Assembly (NCBI GenBank): GCA_030612505.1
Contig: JAUWNU010000006.1
Coordinates: 1 to 41,965 of the forward strand
Origin: Methanomassiliicoccales archaeon
GTDB taxonomy: Archaea; Thermoplasmatota; Thermoplasmata; SG8-5
DNA: 41,965 bases
Direction of reading: 5' to 3'
In this document: piece by piece, positions 15,965 to 25,134 of the stretch
How positions within the stretch are numbered: position 1 is the stretch's first letter
Layout of the letters: every line of letters starts with the position of its first letter
Made by a program: the position numbers and the translations under genes
Notes under the pieces: model-generated
What the model was told of the DNA's origin: nothing
Seen by the model: only the letters and a program-made list of their open reading frames with translations
Database searches by the model: none

Positions 15965-18400
15965 ATGGCAATGAGCAGCGTATCTGTCACAAACTCGGCC
16001 TTCGTTGGCCGGGAGAGCGAACTCAAGGACATGGTCAAGCTTATGCAGGATTCACTTACTGGTAAAGGTCAGTATGTAGTTCTGGAAGGCGGAGCAGGAA
16101 TAGGCAAAACAAGACTTGTAAATGAGGTTGCCAAGCTTGCTGCTGAAGAGGGTTTTGAATTTCTAACTGGCCGCTGCTTATCACTGGAACAGACCGACCC
16201 ATATCTTCCATTCATGGAGGCACTTAAAGAGAAAATGGGCAGCAATGCAGAAAGCCAGTATGGCAATGTTCCAATGGGACTCGTGGGAGTGGGAAATTAT
16301 AATTCTGCACCATCACAGAACGTCCCTATGGGACTGCTGGGCATAAATTCCCAGCCGGATGTTGCAAACCTTGATATTCAAACACAGCGCGATAAGCTAT
16401 TTGACAATATGCTGGATATTATTGTTCGCAGTTCTCACAGCAAGCCATTAATGCTTTTCATTGATGACCTCCAATGGGCTGACAGCGGCACTCTACAACT
16501 TCTAGTTTTCATTGCCAGGAACATAAGCAATAACAGGGTCATACTTTGTTCTGCCTATCGTACAGGGGAGTTGGACGCTGAAGGAAAGCCACTTCATTTC
16601 TACGAGCAATTCAAACAGACTACCAGAGAAATTCCTCATCACACGATTACACTGGAACGCATGAGCCAGGAAGAGATAGCCCAGATGATAAACAGCATTC
16701 TCGGCATCAAAGACGCACCTACCAAATTTGTCAATAAGCTATACGGCGAAAGCGAGGGGAATCCCTTCTTTGTGGAGGAGGTTCTGCGCTCATTAATGGA
16801 CGAGGGAATCATCCTGCGGCATGGACATATTTGGGATGCTGGCATTGACCTTTCAACTGTACGAATTCCAAACACGATTAAGGATGTTATAACACATAGA
16901 ATTGCCAGGCTGGACGAGGCCGAGAAAAAGATCCTACGATACGCGGCAGTTGCCGGAGACCATTACACATTCGACATTCTTAAGGAAGTGACTGGCATTA
17001 GCGACGAAGAATTACTGGATTCCATTGATAAATTAATGGAAGCAGACATAATCCAGGAAGTTCAAAATGCCGAGGAAGAAGAATACAGATTCGACCATAA
17101 GCTCATTCGCAGCGTAATCTATGATTCCATGAGCAAGAGCCGCGTGCGGATTATGCATAAATCTGTTGGAGATGTTATTGAAAAGCTTTATGGAAATAAT
17201 CTTGACTTTTGGGCATTTGATCTGGCAAGACATTTCAGCCTGGGAAAACATACCCAGAAAAATTATCAATATTCAATGATGGCCGGGGACAAGGCATTCA
17301 ATGCATTGGATTTCGATCGAGCCGTGGATTATTACATTTCAGCGCTTCGAACCATTGACCTATTACCAGCATCGGAGGATTTCAATAAGGACGCTGAAAA
17401 ACTTCAGATTTCCATGATGGTGGGCAATCTCTATTCCGGTCTGGGATTATGGACCAATGCCCCAAGATATTACAATGTCGCCCTGAAAACTGCCAAGGCA
17501 TCCAATGATGAGAAAGCAGAGGTCAAAGCCCTGATTTCACTGGGCCATTCAAAACGTTCATCCGGGAATTACATGGAGGCAGAGATGGATTACGAAAAGG
17601 CATTCGAATCTGCAAAGAAAACCAATGATGTTCAGAGCCTAGGCGAGATTCAGCGCGGTCTTGGATACGTACACTGGCGGAAAGGAGAGAATGACGAGGC
17701 AATCGAGCATTATAATCAGGGAATCAGCTTCTCCATGAAAGCTGGTGATATCTCCTCCATGGCAAAATCATTCATTGAACTGGGCAATGTTTACAATCAC
17801 TGGAATCAGCATGATAAGGCCATAGAATATTACAATAAGAGCATAGGTGAGCTTGAGAAGCTCAATGACTATTATGAGCTGTCCAGGGCCTACAACAATA
17901 TAGGTGACACCTACTTGCAAATAAAAGAATGGGAGAAAGCAATAGATAGCTTTGACAAATGCCGGGAAGCTGCAGAAAAGATAGGCAATAAGAACATGGT
18001 TGCCTGGGCAATGTTTAATTCATCGGAGGCGCTGGCATACACAGGACAATTGGAGAAAGCAGAAAGTTATTGCATGAATGCCCTGAACATTTGCGAGACA
18101 CAGGACGATAAGATAGGAATGAACGGTGTTTACCGCTGCCTTGGGATTATATATCGATTCAAGGAGGACTGGGACCAGGCCGTTGAAAACTTCAATAAGA
18201 GCATTACCATTCTGGAGATGCTGGATATACCATATGATTTAGGAGATACATACTTCCAGTTGGGCACTACCTATGAGCTCATGGGAGAAATCATGGGTGC
18301 CAAGCAAAATTATCAGATGGCCAAGGAACTCTTTGACACAGTCGGAGCAAAGAACCAGGCAGAAGAGTCCCAGGAACGTTTGACAGCCCTGGAAAAATAG
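15965..18400 (+). CDS. STAND-type ATPase with C-terminal TPR array
   Basis: An 811-residue protein. The N-terminal AAA/STAND ATPase has FVGRESEL (13-20), Walker A GGAGIGKTR (42-50) and Walker B LMLFIDDLQWAD (162-173). A winged-helix-like region (about 310-400) follows, then from about residue 440 to the end tetratricopeptide repeats such as YYNVALKTAKAS, YYNKSIGELEKL and NFNKSITILEML. The type resembles bacterial and archaeal signalling ATPases that assemble on TPR ligands; no effector domain (cyclase, HTH output) is visible. A duplicated NVPMGLxG motif occurs in the ATPase insertion (about 101-126). It lies directly ahead of leuS (10 bases). Confidence 0.85.
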   Translation: MAMSSVSVTNSAFVGRESELKDMVKLMQDSLTGKGQYVVLEGGAGIGKTRLVNEVAKLAAEEGFEFLTGRCLSLEQTDPYLPFMEALKEKMGSNAESQYGNVPMGLVGVGNYNSAPSQNVPMGLLGINSQPDVANLDIQTQRDKLFDNMLDIIVRSSHSKPLMLFIDDLQWADSGTLQLLVFIARNISNNRVILCSAYRTGELDAEGKPLHFYEQFKQTTREIPHHTITLERMSQEEIAQMINSILGIKDAPTKFVNKLYGESEGNPFFVEEVLRSLMDEGIILRHGHIWDAGIDLSTVRIPNTIKDVITHRIARLDEAEKKILRYAAVAGDHYTFDILKEVTGISDEELLDSIDKLMEADIIQEVQNAEEEEYRFDHKLIRSVIYDSMSKSRVRIMHKSVGDVIEKLYGNNLDFWAFDLARHFSLGKHTQKNYQYSMMAGDKAFNALDFDRAVDYYISALRTIDLLPASEDFNKDAEKLQISMMVGNLYSGLGLWTNAPRYYNVALKTAKASNDEKAEVKALISLGHSKRSSGNYMEAEMDYEKAFESAKKTNDVQSLGEIQRGLGYVHWRKGENDEAIEHYNQGISFSMKAGDISSMAKSFIELGNVYNHWNQHDKAIEYYNKSIGELEKLNDYYELSRAYNNIGDTYLQIKEWEKAIDSFDKCREAAEKIGNKNMVAWAMFNSSEALAYTGQLEKAESYCMNALNICETQDDKIGMNGVYRCLGIIYRFKEDWDQAVENFNKSITILEMLDIPYDLGDTYFQLGTTYELMGEIMGAKQNYQMAKELFDTVGAKNQAEESQERLTALEK

Positions 18401-18410
18401 AGGCAAAACT

Positions 18411-21290
18411 ATGATAGACTATGACCCGGCCAGTATTGAAAATAAATGGCAGGAAAGATGGGAAATATCAGGAATATGGAAGGCCGACATTGATCCCAGC
18501 AAACCTAAATTTTACCTGATGTTCGCTTATCCCGGAGTATCTGGCTACCTGCATGTTGGACATATGCGGGGCTATACTTATTCAGACGTAATTACCAGAT
18601 ACAAAAGAATGACTGGCTACAATGTTTTGTTTCCTGTAGGGGCGCATGCAACTGGAAATGTGGCAATATCATTTGCAAGGAAGATCCAGCGCGGCAACCA
18701 GGAACAGATTGATATTCTCAAGTCAAATAACTGTCCAGATGAGGTTATAGAAAAGCTGAAGGACCCGAACTTTGTTGTGGATTTTTTCTCGGATGTTTAT
18801 GTCAACCAGTACTGGAAAAAATTTGGTTTTCTGGCAGACTGGCGCAGGTTCATGACCACTGTTGATGATGGTTATAAAAAGTTTATCCAGTGGCAGTTCA
18901 GAAAACTTCATGAGAAAAAAATGCTCACCCAGAAACCATATTATGGCACAGCATGCATGAACTGTGGGCCAGTGGCGGTTGATGCTTCTGAAACCGACAT
19001 TTCCCAGGGCGGTAATGCAGAGAAGCAGGAATGGACGGTTCTCAAGTTCAAGATGGGCGACGAGTTCGTTGTTGCTGCAACCTTGCGGCCGGAAACCGTC
19101 TTCGGCCAGACCAATTTCTGGGCCAACCCAGATGTGGAATATGTCCGTGCAAAAGTGGACGACGAGACCTGGATTATTTCTGCCGAAGGAGCAGAAAAGT
19201 TAAGCTTTCAAAAGGACTCGGTAAAAATAATTGGCAAGATTAGCGGTAAAGAACTCATTGGCAAGACTGTTATTGCTCCTGTTATTGATAGAGAAATTCC
19301 AATTCTGCCCTCAACATTCACAGACCCGGATTATGGCACTGGCCTTGTTACCAGCGTGCCTTCTGACGCGCCATATGACTGGATTGCCCTGAGAGATCTG
19401 GCCAATAATTCAGAGGAATGCAAGAAATACGGACTTGACCAGGAGATGGTCAAGGCTATTGAGCCAATACCAATCATCATTTCCAAAGGATGGGGACTGA
19501 ACCCTGGTGTGGAGATATGCGAAAAAATGGGCATCAATGACCAGAATGACCCAAAGCTGGAAGAAGCAACCAAACAAATCTACAAAGACGGATTCCACAC
19601 TGGAAGAATGAGAGATAATTGCGGAAAGTTCGCCGGAATGTCAGTTTTCGATGCAAAGGAAGAAGTCAAGGCCATGATGCTTGAACTTGGTGTGGCCGAC
19701 ATAATGTATGATTTATCGGAACCGGTAATCTGCCGCTGCGGAGCAAAGGTCATTGTGAAACTTATACCGGACCAGTGGTTCATCAATTATGGCAATGAGG
19801 AAGTAACACAGATTGCTAAGGATTTTGTTCCTAAGATGTTCATCCAGCCAAAAGAGTTCAAGGACAATCTACCAGGCAACCTGGACTGGTTCCAGGAGAG
19901 GTCATGCGTACGATTAGGCAATTGGATGGGCACGCCATTCCCATTTGACGAGCGCTGGACCATCGAGCCAATATCCGATTCCACACTTTATTCTGCTTAT
20001 TATCTGGTTTCGAATTATGTCAGTGATGGCAAACTTCAGCCAGAGCAAATGAATGAAGCTTTCTTTGACCACATTTACCTGAAAAAAGGCAGTGCCGATG
20101 AAGTGGCAAGCAGTACTGGCATAGAAAAGGCAGTGCTGGAAAGCATCAGTGCAGACTTCGATTACTGGTATCCCCTGGACATTAATCTTGGGGGAAAGGA
20201 GCATCAGACAGTGCATTTTCCTGTGTTCCTCATGAACCATGCGGCAATTATGCCAGATATGCTGCCCAGAGGATTATTTGTCAACTGGTGGATTAGCGGA
20301 AAGGGCGGGAAAATGAGCAAGTCCAAGGGCGGCGCAGAGCCAATACCGGACGCGGCCAGCATCTACACTGTTGACGGCCTGAGGCTCTATTACTGCCATA
20401 TAGCCAGTCCCCATGTTGATGTAGAATGGGACCAGGACAATGTTCGTCATTCCAAAATGAGAACAGAAAAGATATGGAAGTTCGCAAATGAGCTTATGGC
20501 AATGCAGGGGGGCGACAGCCAGCCCATAGATAGTTGGCTGGAAAGCAGAATTCACAGCCACCTGCAAAACATACGCACAGCAATGGAAAAATTCGACATG
20601 CGGGAAACTGCTGGCATCATATTCTATGAGATTTACAATGATATCAGATGGTATCTTCACAGAGGCGGCAATAATGCGGAATTAATCAGCAAAATATTAA
20701 ATGCCTGGCTCAGAACTATGGCGCCGTTCACGCCGCATATGGCAGAGGAACTTTGGGAGACGGGTGGAAATGATGGGTTGATTTCCATTGCTGGGTATCC
20801 GAAAGCAGAGGAGTTCAAGCAGGACAAGGATGCAGAGGCTGCCGAGGATTATTTGCGGGCAGTTCAATCAGATATTTCCGATATTCTGAAGATGACTGGC
20901 ATGATGCCAAAGAAGATTTGTTTGTACACAGCTCATGGCTGGAAGTACGAGATTCAGCAGAAGATGGTTCTTGAGAAGAAAGACATGGGCTTCATCATGA
21001 AGGAGGCCATGGCAGATCCAGAGCTTCGGAATAAATCCAAGGAGATAAGTGCTTTCACTTCCAAGCTCATGAAAGATATGAAGAGATTCGGCGATGGAGG
21101 AATGCCATCCTTTGAGGGAACTTTTGAATTTAATACACTTGAGTCAGCAAAAGAGTTCTTCCAGAAGGAATTTGACTGCGAGTTTATCATAGCCTCTGCT
21201 GATGAATCTGAAATCTATGACCCCAGCAACAAGAAGGGCGTGGCCAGTCCTGGTAAGCCAGGAATTCATGCGGAAGGATCCTTAAATTGA
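18411..21290 (+). CDS. leuS: Leucyl-tRNA synthetase, archaeal type
   Basis: A 959-residue class I synthetase. HIGH motif is YLHVGHMRG (HVGH at 48-51) and KMSKS is at 634-638. A CP1 editing domain lies between them, including TLRPETVFGQTNFW and DYGTGLVTSVPSDAPYDW, the archaeal/eukaryotic LeuRS pattern. Cysteine pairs (CMNCGP; CRCGAK) form zinc sites. The C-terminal part carries the anticodon and tRNA-binding domains; the length is normal for archaeal LeuRS. It attaches leucine to tRNA-Leu and edits wrong amino acids. The 3' end overlaps the convergent thioredoxin-like gene by 9 bases. Confidence 0.96.
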   Translation: MIDYDPASIENKWQERWEISGIWKADIDPSKPKFYLMFAYPGVSGYLHVGHMRGYTYSDVITRYKRMTGYNVLFPVGAHATGNVAISFARKIQRGNQEQIDILKSNNCPDEVIEKLKDPNFVVDFFSDVYVNQYWKKFGFLADWRRFMTTVDDGYKKFIQWQFRKLHEKKMLTQKPYYGTACMNCGPVAVDASETDISQGGNAEKQEWTVLKFKMGDEFVVAATLRPETVFGQTNFWANPDVEYVRAKVDDETWIISAEGAEKLSFQKDSVKIIGKISGKELIGKTVIAPVIDREIPILPSTFTDPDYGTGLVTSVPSDAPYDWIALRDLANNSEECKKYGLDQEMVKAIEPIPIIISKGWGLNPGVEICEKMGINDQNDPKLEEATKQIYKDGFHTGRMRDNCGKFAGMSVFDAKEEVKAMMLELGVADIMYDLSEPVICRCGAKVIVKLIPDQWFINYGNEEVTQIAKDFVPKMFIQPKEFKDNLPGNLDWFQERSCVRLGNWMGTPFPFDERWTIEPISDSTLYSAYYLVSNYVSDGKLQPEQMNEAFFDHIYLKKGSADEVASSTGIEKAVLESISADFDYWYPLDINLGGKEHQTVHFPVFLMNHAAIMPDMLPRGLFVNWWISGKGGKMSKSKGGAEPIPDAASIYTVDGLRLYYCHIASPHVDVEWDQDNVRHSKMRTEKIWKFANELMAMQGGDSQPIDSWLESRIHSHLQNIRTAMEKFDMRETAGIIFYEIYNDIRWYLHRGGNNAELISKILNAWLRTMAPFTPHMAEELWETGGNDGLISIAGYPKAEEFKQDKDAEAAEDYLRAVQSDISDILKMTGMMPKKICLYTAHGWKYEIQQKMVLEKKDMGFIMKEAMADPELRNKSKEISAFTSKLMKDMKRFGDGGMPSFEGTFEFNTLESAKEFFQKEFDCEFIIASADESEIYDPSNKKGVASPGKPGIHAEGSLN

Positions 21291-21776
21291 TTCTTCCCCT
21301 TTCATAAACGACCCACTGCATGCATTACAGTATCCGGATAAATCCTCATAGACTTCAACGTCATCTGATTTACATTTAGGACAAATGTATTTCTTGTTTT
21401 CATCCTTGTAGCCAGCCTTGCCAATGTCCGGCCCGAAAATATGTGCTAGAATATCCTTTGGTTCGAAGTCATCCTGGAACTTATGATTGTCAATTATTAC
21501 CGCCGGAGCATTGCGAATGCCCTTGGTTCTAGCATGTATTGCATCACTGGTCTTTGAAATATCATATATTTTTAACTCATAATCATGTTTACTGGCTATG
21601 TCTTCAAGCAGTTTCTTGACTTTGTTTCCTTTATCCGAATAGTCAATGAAAGTTGCCTTGGCATGCCAGGCAGTTTTTTGCTTGCCAATTCCAAAATACC
21701 CCATTGGCGGTAAGATCTCCCTGCCTGCTCCTCTTACTGCGCCTTTTTCTGTTTTCAGATATAATTCGATTTTCAT
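21282..21776 (-). CDS. Thioredoxin-like fold protein with C-terminal zinc ribbon
   Basis: A protein of 164 residues from the ATG; a GTG three codons earlier is possible. The first 100 residues have a beta-alpha-beta start (MKIELYLKT), a second strand (YELKIYDIS) and the cis-proline strand IRNAPAVIIDN, as in thioredoxin-fold proteins. No CxxC redox pair is present in the fold. The C-terminal domain CPKCKSDDVEVYEDLSGYC with CNAC gives C-x2-C and C-x2-C zinc ribbons. Likely a thiol- or metal-handling or nucleic-acid-contacting protein; the exact role is not recognised. Confidence 0.55.
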   Translation of the reverse strand: MKIELYLKTEKGAVRGAGREILPPMGYFGIGKQKTAWHAKATFIDYSDKGNKVKKLLEDIASKHDYELKIYDISKTSDAIHARTKGIRNAPAVIIDNHKFQDDFEPKDILAHIFGPDIGKAGYKDENKKYICPKCKSDDVEVYEDLSGYCNACSGSFMKGEESI

Positions 21777-21836
21777 CTCTTCCACAATACTAAATTATCA
21801 TTTCACCTTAAATTACTTTCGTGGGAATACCCATTA

Positions 21837-22754
21837 TTATTGTTTTCTTCCAGTATGCTTCCGATAAAGAGCCAGCGCCCTCTCACTGGTCCTCCACTCC
21901 CTGCCTGACTTAAGAGCGGGCAGTTCTCCCTGCTTGCATCGGAGGGCCAGATAATTTTCGCTGTATGGTGATGTTTTGGCTGCTTTTTTCAGTGAAATTA
22001 GTTCATCATCCGCAGTTCCCACTGCGTCCAGCATATCAAGAAGGCTGGAGGCCATGAGAGTTTTTAACAAAGCTTCCAATGGTACATAATCTCCCTGGGC
22101 TGCGCTGTTGAGAGAATCCAGGTAATCATCCCTGTGGATCGGAAGAACATGCACAGGAGGCCAGTTTCTTTTCAGGAAATGCAGGTTCAGTAAAAGGCGG
22201 CCAATCCTTCCATTGCCGTCGCAGAACGGATGTATTCTCTCGAATTCAAAGTGCATCCAGACAGCCAGTGTGAAAACATCCTCACCTTCAATATCACGCC
22301 GATGATATTCAGCAAGCCAGGCATCCAATTCTCCAATAATTTTCTCCATTCTTGGTGGGGAGAACTTTGCGCCTTGAATACGAAGATTTATTCTTCTCCA
22401 TTGACCTGCATCCGGAATTATCAATCTGAACACCTGGCCGTGAAGTTCCAGTACTGTTTCAAGTGTGATTGGGGCCTTTGACCGTTCCAGGAGACCTCGA
22501 AAAACAACTTCATGCTGAATTGTCTCGCTGACATCTCGAACTGGCTTTCCGCCTGGAGTCTTACCTTCTAGTAATATTTTTTCTGCATCTTTCCAGGTAA
22601 TTGTGCTGCCCTCTATGGCATTGGTGCCCCAGGTGTTCAGGGCTGATGTTCGCTTCCAGATTGAATCAGGTAATGAATCCAAGCTTTTGCGCTCAAGTAA
22701 TTTGGATTTTAATTCATTTAATATGATTTGTTCCATTTTATCATCACTAAACAT
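21837..22754 (-). CDS. Fic family AMPylase, class II architecture
   Basis: A 305-residue protein. The catalytic loop HPFCDGNGRIGR (175-186) is the intact Fic motif with its active histidine, which usually transfers AMP from ATP to a hydroxyl of a target protein. N-terminal TNAIEG (44-49) fits the inhibitory (S/T)xxxE(G/N) helix of class II Fic proteins, so autoinhibition is expected. The C-terminal part (about 250-305) has a HTH-like stretch (SENYLALRCKQGELPALKSG) suggesting DNA binding or autoregulation. No antitoxin gene adjoins it. Substrate unknown. Confidence 0.85.
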   Translation of the reverse strand: MFSDDKMEQIILNELKSKLLERKSLDSLPDSIWKRTSALNTWGTNAIEGSTITWKDAEKILLEGKTPGGKPVRDVSETIQHEVVFRGLLERSKAPITLETVLELHGQVFRLIIPDAGQWRRINLRIQGAKFSPPRMEKIIGELDAWLAEYHRRDIEGEDVFTLAVWMHFEFERIHPFCDGNGRIGRLLLNLHFLKRNWPPVHVLPIHRDDYLDSLNSAAQGDYVPLEALLKTLMASSLLDMLDAVGTADDELISLKKAAKTSPYSENYLALRCKQGELPALKSGREWRTSERALALYRKHTGRKQ

Positions 22755-22817
22755 ATAAGATATTTAAGTATATATGATTTACTGTCGAATATTGCTGTTA
22801 AACATATATGAAGAGAT

Positions 22818-23747
22818 TTACGCTTTTTTCAAGGCTTTCTTCACCCTAGCCAACAGTTCACAGACCTTGCAAGTCTCTCCCATGGTGGGCTCCCCACAAC
22901 TATTGCAATTATTCAGCTCGGCAGGAGGAAAATGCGACCTCAGGGGTTCAATCATCTGGTCATAAGAGCTGAGAATTGAATGCCTTGTGCCAGGTGTGTC
23001 TGCTTCCATTTGATTAATAATCTCCAGGAAGCCAAGCCTATGTGCTCTGGGCCGGCTGGGGCAGTGCATGTCCAGGTATGGAATTTCCATGACATCCGCG
23101 TATAATTTAATCTCGGATTCCGGAACAATGCGTAAAGGCACCATTCGCGGCACAAGACCTTCCTGTGTCTTCTTGTGCGGCCCCAATCGAACAAGTCGCT
23201 GAATATCGCCATTAACTATGTTCATGAGCACGCTCTGGCTCATATCATCAAGATTATGGCCAAATGCTATCTTTTCCACGCCAAGTTCCCTGGCCCGGCG
23301 ATTGAGCAGATTTCTGCGCAGCACACCGCAATAAGTGCATGGCCGCCATTCTTCTCCAAGGGCTGCAACATCTTCCATGCGAATTCCGAAGCTTTCTTCG
23401 AAACTCAGAACCTCATGTGGTATGCCTAGTTTTTCTGATAATTCAGCAGCCAATTTCACAGATTTTTCACGATAGCCAGTGAGTCCCTCATCAACAATTA
23501 GCGTTATCAATTCAACGCCCTTGTGATTTGCAAAGACCTGGCTGAGAATATTGAGTAAAGACATTGAATCTTTCCCGCCGGAAACTGCAATGGCCAGCTT
23601 TGCCTTGGCAGGAAATTTTCCCTGGAGCCGGATCTCTTTCTGCACCCGGCGCTCAACGTATTCTGTAAAATGCTTCTTGCAGAGACTAGCTCCACTGTAT
23701 TTTATGTCGATTATGGCTTCTTCGGGGCATCTGTGGCATGTGCTCAT
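22818..23747 (-). CDS. tRNA 2-thiolation enzyme of the TtuA/Ncs6 family
   Basis: A 309-residue protein with a zinc-finger start (C4-x2-C7, C23, H26), the PP-loop SGGKDS (56-61) that binds ATP, cysteines C137-x2-C140 and C229 in position to hold the [4Fe-4S] cluster, and a C-terminal zinc ribbon (C281-x2-C284, C293-x2-C296). The layout matches TtuA/Ncs6/CTU1, which 2-thiolates U34 or U54 of tRNA; in archaea sulfur usually arrives on a SAMP/ubiquitin-like protein. The choice between U34 and U54 cannot be made from sequence. It is divergent from the KaiC-like gene. Confidence 0.9.
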   Translation of the reverse strand: MSTCHRCPEEAIIDIKYSGASLCKKHFTEYVERRVQKEIRLQGKFPAKAKLAIAVSGGKDSMSLLNILSQVFANHKGVELITLIVDEGLTGYREKSVKLAAELSEKLGIPHEVLSFEESFGIRMEDVAALGEEWRPCTYCGVLRRNLLNRRARELGVEKIAFGHNLDDMSQSVLMNIVNGDIQRLVRLGPHKKTQEGLVPRMVPLRIVPESEIKLYADVMEIPYLDMHCPSRPRAHRLGFLEIINQMEADTPGTRHSILSSYDQMIEPLRSHFPPAELNNCNSCGEPTMGETCKVCELLARVKKALKKA

Positions 23748-23841
23748 TACAGCTGGATTGGGATTTCAGGTATAAAGTTGCCGAAACATATCTGCCGGAA
23801 AGACTATATTATGAGTCCACATCATGCGAGATGGTGGAAAC

Positions 23842-24537
23842 GTGATAAAGACTTATATCGAGGGCTTTGACAATGCGCTTAACGGAGGTGTGCCAGAAGG
23901 CCATGCCGTGCTTATTTCTGGAACTCCAGGAACAATGAAATCATCAGTGTGCCTGAATATCCTTTACAAGAATCACAAGGAAGAAGGTAAGAAAAGCCTC
24001 TATATCTCACTGGAAGAGACAAAGGACAGCTTGCTCACAGCAATGGAACGCCTTAAGATGTCAGATTTTGATGAAAGAGATATGTTCATAGTTGACCTGG
24101 CAAAGCTGAGAATAGAATATGATGAAGTAGATCAAATGCAGGACTGGGTGCGCTTTATCACCGAGTATCTATCCAGACGGGTTAAAGAGGATAAAGTGGA
24201 CATCGTGGTCTTGGATTCTCTAACAGCTCTTTACTCACTTATTGAGATGGAAAATCCCCGCAGGGAATTGTTCCATTTCTTTGGATTCTTGAAACAATTG
24301 GGCGTTACTTCTTTTCTGATTTCGGAGATGTACCCTGGCTCAGAGGCATTCGGCCCATACAGGGAGGATTTCCTGGCCGATGGAAATATCATGCTCAAGC
24401 TCCATGACGTAGGTGAAACTGATATTCAATTAAGAATCAGATGCGTGAAAATGCGACACGTGAACCATGACCGAACATATTTCATGCTCATTCATCGTGG
24501 CGGCAGGTTCATGGTAACGCCGGTCATATCTGACTGA
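23842..24537 (+). CDS. KaiC/RadA-like ATPase
   Basis: A single RecA-fold ATPase domain, about 231 residues from the GTG start. Walker A is SGTPGTMKSS, preceded by the GGVPEGH typical of KaiC-like proteins. SLEET follows, and VDIVVLDSLTALYSL is the Walker B strand. GGTGG (23833-23837) lies just ahead of the GTG; an ATG 18 bases upstream is the alternative. Stand-alone KaiC-like proteins are frequent in archaea and bind ATP; known roles include signalling and archaellum control (ArlH), but the specific partner here is unknown. Confidence 0.8.
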   Translation: MIKTYIEGFDNALNGGVPEGHAVLISGTPGTMKSSVCLNILYKNHKEEGKKSLYISLEETKDSLLTAMERLKMSDFDERDMFIVDLAKLRIEYDEVDQMQDWVRFITEYLSRRVKEDKVDIVVLDSLTALYSLIEMENPRRELFHFFGFLKQLGVTSFLISEMYPGSEAFGPYREDFLADGNIMLKLHDVGETDIQLRIRCVKMRHVNHDRTYFMLIHRGGRFMVTPVISD

Positions 24538-24614
24538 TATGACCAGACCCGTTATCTCTGATTAGAATTGATTGATGTTGGATAGCCATAGCTATCAAGT
24601 GAAAAATTATTGGC

Positions 24615-24992
24615 TTAATAAGATCCTCGAATCTTATTCCTGTCAATCATCAGTCCGCCGCTGGTTACGACAATAAGATTCTTGCCTACTCCTGCTACGT
24701 CTCCATTGACATCTGCGGCAACAGAATGCAGTTCTGCGGATATTCTTCGCAGAGCCAGATCATCATTGGCCATTGAGGAATAATCAATTAAGATTGAATG
24801 ACCGTCATAGAGCAATTTTGTAAGGGCCTTGAGATCCTCAAATCGATATATTTCTGCAACCTTGAGCGTTGAACCTGCATGGATCCCACTAATTTCATCC
24901 TCGAAATTCATTGCCCCCAGATCAATATACTGCTGTTCCCCGTGACCGTGTGGCTTCTTGAAATGAGCCTTCTTTCCCATCTGTGTCGACAT
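24615..24992 (-). CDS. sepF: Cell division protein SepF
   Basis: A 125-residue protein ending in the SepF core: KVAEIYRFEDLKALTKLL, SILIDYSSMANDDLALRRIS, then VNGDVAGVGKN and GLMIDRNKIRG. In archaea SepF anchors FtsZ to the membrane through an N-terminal amphipathic helix and a dimeric core. The N-terminal 35 residues are short and rich in His and Lys, with only a weak amphipathic start (MSTQMGKKAHFKKPHG). FtsZ is not in the window. It faces the KaiC-like gene with about 77 bases between the two stop codons. Confidence 0.88.
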   Translation of the reverse strand: MSTQMGKKAHFKKPHGHGEQQYIDLGAMNFEDEISGIHAGSTLKVAEIYRFEDLKALTKLLYDGHSILIDYSSMANDDLALRRISAELHSVAADVNGDVAGVGKNLIVVTSGGLMIDRNKIRGSY

Positions 24993-25102
24993 ATAATCAT
25001 CATCCTTTGGATATACACCCTAATTGTTTTTCTGGATATAAGGTTTTCCGAGGGCATTATTATAGTTATAGAACTAAACAAGCTTTATTACAAAAGAAAA
25101 CA

Positions 25103-25110
25103 TTAAATAT
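25103..25110 (+). promoter_or_regulatory. TATA box of the large secreted protein gene
   Basis: TTAAATAT lies 25-32 bases before the ATG at 25135, consistent with a leaderless mRNA. Confidence 0.45.
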
Positions 25111-25134
25111 TCTGTAAAACTATATGATATTCAT

